Shown: in pieces, positions 8,163-12,483 of the stretch
Layout of the letters: the number at the start of each line of letters is the position of its first letter
How positions within the stretch are numbered: position 1 is the stretch's first letter
Assembly: GCA_029067025.1 (NCBI GenBank)
Contig: JAIEFH010000257.1
Span: forward strand, 1-12,483
Reading direction: 5' to 3'
DNA: 12,483 nucleotides
DNA from: Oscillospiraceae bacterium
Lineage (GTDB): Bacteria > Bacillota > Clostridia > Oscillospirales > Oscillospiraceae
Program-made: the position numbers and the translations under genes
The notes under the pieces: model-generated
The model's input: the letters and a program-made list of their open reading frames with translations, nothing else
Told to the model about the DNA's origin: nothing
Databases searched by the model: none

Positions 8163-8573
8163 TCAATATAGTTTGATAAATGCTCTGCATCCAATATCGG
8201 TATCCAGTTCAAAGCCGGCCGATTGATAAAACTGAATCGTTTTTGCGGTATTGTCGGTAAGCAGCGATTTTTGATAAACGTTTTGGTATAGCTCAAGGAT
8301 TTTGGAAATCAGCGCGGAACCGATTCCTTGGTGCTGATACTCCGGGAAAACCAGAATGTCTTGGATGAAAACGATGGAATGGCCGTCGCCAACTACCCGA
8401 ATGATCCCGAGCAATTGCCCGTTTGCGAATGCGCCAAATATTTTTAAGGAATTCGCGTAGGCGTTTTTCAGCATATCGGGGTTATCAGTATAATTTGTCC
8501 ATCCGACGCTCTGGTACAGGCTCAATATCTCCGATTCCTCGTATTTGCTATATTCTTGAATTGAAAATTCCAC
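8163..8573 (-). CDS. GNAT-family N-acetyltransferase
   Basis: A 136-residue acetyltransferase that should move an acetyl group from acetyl-CoA to an unknown amine. The acetyl-CoA loop Q80-H-Q-G-I-G-S (the Q/RxxGxG/A pattern) follows a beta strand (FIQDILVFPEY), and a C-terminal FYQSAGFE segment is typical of the fold. The early VGWTNYTDNP segment is common in small stand-alone GNATs of Firmicutes. I place the start at GTG 8573 because GGAGGT (8588-8583) lies 9 nt upstream; a longer frame begins at TTG 8606 but overlaps that site and has none of its own. Base composition is odd: about 46% G+C over 8221-8580 by direct count, against well above 60% in neighbouring genes. That suggests recent acquisition between glucokinase and pgi. 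The substrate cannot be told from the sequence. Confidence 0.88.
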   Translation of the reverse strand: MEFSIQEYSKYEESEILSLYQSVGWTNYTDNPDMLKNAYANSLKIFGAFANGQLLGIIRVVGDGHSIVFIQDILVFPEYQHQGIGSALISKILELYQNVYQKSLLTDNTAKTIQFYQSAGFELDTDIGCRAFIKLY

Positions 8574-8661
8574 GTTGCCATGACCTCCGTTTTGACTGTT
8601 TGACAATCGGAATTTTCAAATGAAATATAACAACAGCATCTTGATACCTCGTAAACTCCCA

Positions 8662-9570
8662 TTATTCACTGAAAAACAGAGCCGCGCCGCCGAAAATGCC
8701 GGCGTTGTTGCCCAGTTGGGCCTGGGCAAAGCGCACCTTGGAGCAGGCATTCATCACGTTGGCCTGGAAGGATGCCTCTACCGGGTCCAGAAGGGCGCGG
8801 CCCGCGGCGGATACGCCGCCGCCCAGAAGGATCACCTCCGGGTTGACGACGCAGGCCACGATTGCGGCGCCATAGCCCAGAGCGTCCGCCGCCTCCTTGA
8901 CCACGGCCTGGGCGTTCTCGTCCCCAGCGGCCGCGGCGTCATACACGTCCTTGGCGGTGACCTTTTCCATCTCCTTGAAGGGGGAGAAGGCTTTGGCGGC
9001 ACGGATGATGCCGGTGGCGGATGCGGTGGCCTCCAGGCAGCCCTTCCGGCCACAGCCGCACTGCCAGTCGGGGTGGAAGGGGACGGTGATGTGCCCCACC
9101 TCGCCGCCGCCGCCGGTGGCGCCTGCCACGATGCGCCCGTCGCAGATGATGCCGCCGCCGACGCCGGTGCCTACGGTGAACAGCACCAGGTTGCGGCACC
9201 CCTTGCCGCCACCCTGCCAGCACTCGCCCAGAGCGGCCAGATTGGCGTCATTGGCCACGCGGACGGGTACGTTGGCCCGGCTGGCCAGTTCCTGGGCCAC
9301 ATTGAGATCGTTCCAGCCCAGGTTGACGCAGATGGGAACCACAGACTGGTCCACCACCGGCCCGGGCACGCCTACGCCTGCGCCTACGCACTTGCAGTCT
9401 GGGAAGGATTCCATGACCAGGCGCATATGACGGGCGATGTCATCAAAGGTAGCGCTCACATCCCGGAAGGTGGGAAACTCCCGTTTGTCCAGCAGCTCCC
9501 CTTCCCGGCTGACCAGCCCCAGTTTTACCGTAGTGCCGCCGATGTCCACGCCGAAGCAAACTTCTTTCAC
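8662..9570 (-). CDS. glk: ROK-family glucokinase
   Basis: The 302-residue cytoplasmic sugar kinase uses ATP to phosphorylate glucose to glucose-6-phosphate. Motifs: phosphate-binding DIGGTTVKLGL (D9, G11-T13); GVGVPGPV (66-72); NDAN with the catalytic base D108; GTGVGGGI (135-141); EVGH (157-160); and the ROK zinc motif C171-G-C173-x(4)-C178, with GH at 159-160 supplying the usual His ligand. The protein has no N-terminal DNA-binding domain, so it is a kinase and not a ROK repressor. The start is GTG 9570, with AAAAGGAGG at 9587-9579 spaced 8 nt. The open frame runs further upstream but there only shadows glgP. It lies 44 nt after glgP, so free glucose from glucan breakdown could be captured together with glucose-1-phosphate. 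Another hexose such as N-acetylmannosamine is possible, as ROK specificity is hard to read. Confidence 0.9.
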   Translation of the reverse strand: MKEVCFGVDIGGTTVKLGLVSREGELLDKREFPTFRDVSATFDDIARHMRLVMESFPDCKCVGAGVGVPGPVVDQSVVPICVNLGWNDLNVAQELASRANVPVRVANDANLAALGECWQGGGKGCRNLVLFTVGTGVGGGIICDGRIVAGATGGGGEVGHITVPFHPDWQCGCGRKGCLEATASATGIIRAAKAFSPFKEMEKVTAKDVYDAAAAGDENAQAVVKEAADALGYGAAIVACVVNPEVILLGGGVSAAGRALLDPVEASFQANVMNACSKVRFAQAQLGNNAGIFGGAALFFSE

Positions 9571-9614
9571 GCTCCAGACCTCCTTTTCATTATGTGGCCG
9601 CCCCGCTGGGCGGA

Positions 9615-12011
9615 TTATTTCATGTGCCAGATGTTGCGGGCGTACTCGTCCACCGCGCGGTCGGCGGAGAAGAAGCCCGCCTTGGCGATATTCACCAGGG
9701 ACATCTTGTTGAACCGGGCCTTGTCGCCGTAGATAGCCGACACGTCCCGCTGGGCGCGGACATAGTCGTGGAAGTCGGCCAGACACATATAGGGGTCGGC
9801 GGGGCCCTTGTGGTTGGTGGTGAGGGAGCGCACGATGTCGTCAAAGTGCATCCCGTTGACGCCGCCCATGAGCAGATCCATGACCGCTTTCAGTTCCGGG
9901 TCATTGCGGACGTAGTCCAGGGGATTGTAGCCCCAGCGCCACAGGTCGTTGACCTCCTCGGTCTTGAGGCCGAACAGCACGATGTTCTCATCGCCCACCT
10001 GCTCGTGGATCTCCACGTTGGCGCCGTCCAGGGTGCCCAGGGTCACCGCGCCGTTGATCATCAGCTTCATATTGCCGGTGCCGCTGGCCTCCTTGCCGGC
10101 GACGGAGATCTGCTCGGAGATCTCGGCGGCGGGGATGATGATCTCCGCCAGGGAGACCTTGTAGTCCTCCATAAAGACCACCTTCAGCTTATCACGGGTG
10201 TCCGGGTCGTTGTTGACCAGCCTGGACACGTACACGATGAGCTGGATGACCTGTTTGGCCATGATATAGCCGGCGGACGCCTTGGCGGCGAAGATGAAGG
10301 TGCGGGGCTGGAAGGGGGCGTGGGGGTTGTGCTTGATCTCCAGGTACATATGGAGGATCTGGAGCACGTTGAGCAGCTGGCGCTTGTACTCATGCAGCCG
10401 CTTGATCTGGACGTCGAACAGGGAGTTGGGGTCTACCATGATGCCGTCCCGCTTGAGGATGAGCTCGGCCAGACGCTCCTTGTTGGACAGCTTGATTTTC
10501 TGGAGCTTCTGGAGGACGGCAGGGTCGTCCTTGTACTTGAGCAGCTTTTCCAGCTGGGTGGAGTCCTTCACAAAGCCGTCCCCGATCAGCTCCTTCAGCA
10601 GAGTGGTGAGCTTGGGGTTGGACTGGCACAGCCAGCGGCGGTAGGCGATGCCGTTGGTGACGTTGCAGAAGTGGTCGGGCGTCATTTGGTAGTAGTCCCG
10701 GAAGATGGAGTTCGTGAGAATGTCAGAGTGGAGCTTGGACACGCCGTTGACCTTGTGGCAGGCGGTCAGGCACAGATTGGCCATGCGGATCTCGTCCCGG
10801 CTGATGACGGCCATATACTCGATCTTGCCCATGTCGTTGCCGTAGTAGCCGTGCAGGTCGACGCGCAGGCGGCGGTCAATCTCCTGGACGATCTGGTACA
10901 CCCGGGGCAGCAGCTGTTCGAACAGGGACACATTCCAGCGCTCCAGCGCCTCGCTCATGACGGTGTGGTTGGTGTAGGACAGGGTGCGGCAGGTGATGTC
11001 CCAGGCCCGCTCCCAGCTATAGTTGTACTCGTCCACCAGCAGGCGCATCAGCTCGGGCACGCACAGGGCGGGATGGGTGTCGTTGATGTGGATGGACACC
11101 TTGTCGGGCAGATTGTCCAGATTGGGGTTATTGCGCAGATGCTTCTTCAGGATGGTCTGCACCGAGGCGGACACCAGCAGATACTGCTGGCGCAGGCGCA
11201 GACGCTTGCCCTCAAGGTGGTCGTCGGCGGGGTAGAGCACCTTGGAGATGACCTCGGCCATGGTGTCGCCCTCCAGGGCCTTGGCGTAGTCGCCCCGGGA
11301 GAAAGCGGACATATCGAAGCTGTTGGGGGACTTGGCGGACCACAGCACCAGGGGGTTGACCGCCTTGCTGTCGTGGCCGGAGATATACATCTCGTTGGGC
11401 ACCGCCACGACAGACTGGTAATTCAGGTGCTGCACCCGGTAGATGCCGTCGTCCTGCCAGCCGTGGACGTGGCCGCCGAAGCGGACCTCCACCGCCTCGC
11501 TCTCGTGGGGGACCAGCCATACATGGCCCTGGTTCATCCAGTCGTCGGGGAACTCCACCTGCCAGCCGTCCACAATCTTCTGCTTGAAGATGCCGAACTC
11601 ATAGCGGATGGAATAGCCCGTCATGGGCAGATCCAGGCTGGAGGCGGAGTCCATATAGCAGGAGGCCAGACGGCCCAGACCGCCGTTGCCCAGGCCCGCG
11701 TCCGGCTCCATCTCATACAGGTCATGGATGTCCACGCCGCACTTGGCTAGGGCCTTGGTAAATATATCCTCCAGGCCCAGGTTATAGAGGTTGTTGCGCA
11801 GGGAGGTGCCCACCAGGAACTCCATGGACATATAGTACACCTGCTTGCCCTGGTTCTTGCGGTAGAACTCGGCGCTCTTGGTGGCCAGCATACCGTTGAC
11901 CACGTAGCACAGGGCGCGGTAGACCTGCTGGGGGGAGGCGCTCTCCATGGGGCAGCCGTAGCGTACCAGCAGAGTTTCCTCCAGTTGTGAGATGATTTGT
12001 TTCTGATCCAT
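9615..12011 (-). CDS. glgP: Glycogen/starch/maltodextrin phosphorylase
   Basis: The 798-residue PLP-dependent family GT35 enzyme cuts alpha-1,4-glucan with phosphate to give glucose-1-phosphate. Conserved blocks: VYYMSMEFLVGTSLRNNL near the N-terminus; GNGGLGRLASCYMDS followed by GYSIRYEFGIF; IHINDTHPAL; VSRLVNNDPD; and ASGTGNMKLMINGA, with the PLP lysine at K649, then GTLDGANVEI. Length fits bacterial GlgP (about 790-815). The start is ATG 12011. AAGGAG at 12028-12023 is spaced 11 nt, slightly long but the only good site. The frame stays open to a GTG at 12113, but that extension runs through the leader hairpins and has no GlgP-like sequence. It lies downstream of glgA and upstream of glucokinase, fitting glycogen turnover. 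Substrate choice (glycogen or maltodextrin) cannot be fixed; the glgA context favours glycogen. Confidence 0.96.
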   Translation of the reverse strand: MDQKQIISQLEETLLVRYGCPMESASPQQVYRALCYVVNGMLATKSAEFYRKNQGKQVYYMSMEFLVGTSLRNNLYNLGLEDIFTKALAKCGVDIHDLYEMEPDAGLGNGGLGRLASCYMDSASSLDLPMTGYSIRYEFGIFKQKIVDGWQVEFPDDWMNQGHVWLVPHESEAVEVRFGGHVHGWQDDGIYRVQHLNYQSVVAVPNEMYISGHDSKAVNPLVLWSAKSPNSFDMSAFSRGDYAKALEGDTMAEVISKVLYPADDHLEGKRLRLRQQYLLVSASVQTILKKHLRNNPNLDNLPDKVSIHINDTHPALCVPELMRLLVDEYNYSWERAWDITCRTLSYTNHTVMSEALERWNVSLFEQLLPRVYQIVQEIDRRLRVDLHGYYGNDMGKIEYMAVISRDEIRMANLCLTACHKVNGVSKLHSDILTNSIFRDYYQMTPDHFCNVTNGIAYRRWLCQSNPKLTTLLKELIGDGFVKDSTQLEKLLKYKDDPAVLQKLQKIKLSNKERLAELILKRDGIMVDPNSLFDVQIKRLHEYKRQLLNVLQILHMYLEIKHNPHAPFQPRTFIFAAKASAGYIMAKQVIQLIVYVSRLVNNDPDTRDKLKVVFMEDYKVSLAEIIIPAAEISEQISVAGKEASGTGNMKLMINGAVTLGTLDGANVEIHEQVGDENIVLFGLKTEEVNDLWRWGYNPLDYVRNDPELKAVMDLLMGGVNGMHFDDIVRSLTTNHKGPADPYMCLADFHDYVRAQRDVSAIYGDKARFNKMSLVNIAKAGFFSADRAVDEYARNIWHMK

Positions 12012-12033
12012 AGGATACCTGACTCCTTCTTGA

Positions 12034-12047
12034 CCGGCAAACGCCGG
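12034..12047 (-). other. Small hairpin just upstream of the glgP ribosome binding site
   Basis: CCGGC and GCCGG form a perfect 5-bp stem with a 4-nt loop (GTTT on the transcribed strand). It ends 5 nt before AAGGAG of glgP and has no T run, so it is not a terminator. It could shape access to the ribosome site, but nothing shows this. Confidence 0.45.
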
Positions 12048-12056
12048 GGAATTGAT

Positions 12057-12096
12057 GAAAAATACAAGCACAGCCCGCTCCCGCGGACTGTGCTTG
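12057..12096 (-). terminator. Terminator-like hairpin in the glgP leader (possible attenuator)
   Basis: On the leftward transcript, 12096-12083 pair with 12078-12065 to give a 14-bp stem: all Watson-Crick except one U-G at 12087/12074, closed by a GGGA (GNRA-type) loop at 12082-12079. It is followed by GTATTTTTC, a modest T run. On the other strand the wobble becomes a C-A mismatch, so the structure is designed for the leftward RNA. It lies between the predicted promoter and the glgP start, about 20 nt after the expected transcription start. It may therefore attenuate glgP, or simply end read-through from glgA. An upstream CTGTG (12101-12097) could pair with CACAG (12092-12088) in the stem's 5' arm. 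Confidence 0.6.
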
Positions 12097-12099
12097 CAC

Positions 12100-12118
12100 A
12101 GGGCGAGATACACGCCCT
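12100..12118. promoter_or_regulatory. Dyad at the predicted glgP transcription start
   Basis: AGGGCG and CGCCCT form a perfect 6-bp inverted repeat with a 7-nt spacer. It starts 3 nt downstream of the TATAAT box and covers the expected start site. It could be an operator for a repressor or part of the leader RNA fold; the sequence does not decide between these. Confidence 0.4.
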
Positions 12119-12120
12119 CT

Positions 12121-12149
12121 ATTATAGCACAAAAAGGTCTGCTTTTGTA
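12121..12149 (-). promoter_or_regulatory. Extended -10 promoter for glgP
   Basis: On the leftward strand a consensus TATAAT (12126-12121) is preceded directly by TGC, giving an extended -10 (TGnTATAAT). A weak -35 match, TACAAA, lies at 12149-12144 with 17 nt between. The region is AT-rich and intergenic, 91 nt after the glgA stop and about 110 nt before the glgP ATG. This gives glgP a transcription start separate from glgA, expected near 12114. Confidence 0.72.
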
Positions 12150-12216
12150 CTACTAATTTCAGTTTTTTTCTCATTTGTGAAAATGAAGAAAAAGAATATG
12201 AATCCTTTGGAAAAGG

Positions 12217-12483
12217 TTAGGCATCCTCGGTCATGGAACGGTAAATATTCCAATAATCCTGGACGGATCGCTTCCAGGAGCTGTCGTACGCCATGACGCT
12301 CTTCTGCAGGGCTGTCCAGTGCTCCTTGTCCTGGAACAGAGCTTCAGCCCGGCGGACGGCGTCCAGCATATCATGGGCGTTGTAGGTTTTGAAGGTGAAG
12401 CCGTTGCCCTCGCCGGTCGCAATGTCGTAGGCGGGGACGGTGTCGAACAGCCCGCCGGTCTCCCGGACGATGGGGATGGTGCC
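12217..12483 (-). CDS. glgA: Glycogen synthase (ADP-glucose type), 3' end
   Basis: The last 88 codons of a family GT5 glycogen synthase, which extends alpha-1,4-glucan from ADP-glucose; the rest lies beyond the right edge. The visible part reads GTIPIVRETGGLFDTV, then GEGNGFTFKTYNAHDML and a helical C-terminus (SWKRSVQDYWNIYRS). The first block is the conserved nucleotide-sugar-binding GTxPIVRxTGGLxDTV motif of GlgA, and GNGF.F is its usual companion. The reading frame is deduced from the motif; other open frames here are shadows. The stop (TAA, 12219-12217) is followed by an AT-rich gap holding the glgP promoter. No strong terminator follows glgA before that promoter, so some read-through into glgP is likely. 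The glgC/glgD genes for ADP-glucose supply may lie further right, but that is a guess. Confidence 0.93.
   Translation of the reverse strand, partial: GTIPIVRETGGLFDTVPAYDIATGEGNGFTFKTYNAHDMLDAVRRAEALFQDKEHWTALQKSVMAYDSSWKRSVQDYWNIYRSMTEDA

Noticed and set aside
8599..8635. A TTGACA-like box on the rightward strand near 8600
   Set aside because: No good -10 lies at 16-18 nt (the nearest TATAAC is too far) and no rightward gene follows.
9571..9786. Upstream extension of the glucokinase frame into glgP
   Set aside because: These residues are an out-of-frame reading of the glgP 3' end. The GTG at 9570 has a strong AAAAGGAGG site and begins just before the conserved DIGGT motif.
9594..11750. A 718-codon rightward open frame opposite glgP
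   Set aside because: It mirrors glgP and has the same His/Gly/Val-rich low-complexity makeup. It is an artefact of strong third-position GC bias.
12012..12113. Upstream extension of glgP to a GTG at 12113
   Set aside because: The extra 34 residues have no GlgP similarity, no ribosome site precedes the GTG, and it would start at or before the predicted transcription start and run through the leader hairpins.
12150..12216. Terminator for glgA just after its stop
   Set aside because: Only 5-bp AT-rich stems such as CCTTT/AAAGG are present, too weak to call. The first strong hairpin is the one in the glgP leader.
1..12483. CRISPR arrays, tRNAs, rRNAs, insertion sequences, defence or prophage genes
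   Set aside because: No regularly spaced repeats, cloverleaf-like segments, transposase motifs or terminal inverted repeats were seen. The intergenic gaps are all under 210 nt and are accounted for above.

Overview
The window is ordinary-looking chromosomal DNA from a high-GC member of the Firmicutes, most likely a gut-type Clostridia of the Oscillospiraceae group (Flavonifractor, Intestinimonas or Oscillibacter-like). The clues are a whiA gene just upstream of dnaE, the short Gram-positive form of glucose-6-phosphate isomerase, strong AGGAGG-type ribosome binding sites with some GTG and TTG starts, and GC-rich third codon positions. The assignment is inference; no rRNA or other phylogenetic marker gene is present.

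Positions 1-6812 hold a rightward block: the 3' part of whiA, two unnamed membrane-protein genes (539-1150 and 1216-1737), the replicative polymerase gene dnaE (1780-5232) and a cardiolipin synthase (5256-6812). Intergenic gaps are short (1 to 65 nt), so the genes could be co-transcribed. The gap before the second membrane protein holds a decayed 46-nt copy of the start of dnaE. The block ends at a strong hairpin with A and T tracts (6819-6856) that also serves the genes converging from the right.

Positions 6863-12483 hold a leftward block of glucan and glucose metabolism. In transcription order it is glgA (only its 3' end is in the window), glgP, a ROK-family glucokinase, a small AT-rich GNAT acetyltransferase and pgi. 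GlgA builds glycogen, GlgP releases glucose-1-phosphate from it, glucokinase makes glucose-6-phosphate and Pgi passes glucose-6-phosphate to glycolysis. Phosphoglucomutase, which would link GlgP to Pgi, is not in the window.

The most interesting non-coding stretch is the 205-nt glgA-glgP intergenic region. It has an extended -10 promoter and a leader of about 100 nt. The leader contains a 14-bp hairpin with a GNRA-type loop followed by a T run, and an upstream segment that could pair alternatively with the hairpin's 5' arm. This looks like a possible transcription attenuator for glycogen phosphorylase. I saw no CRISPR array, tRNA, rRNA, insertion sequence or defence system.
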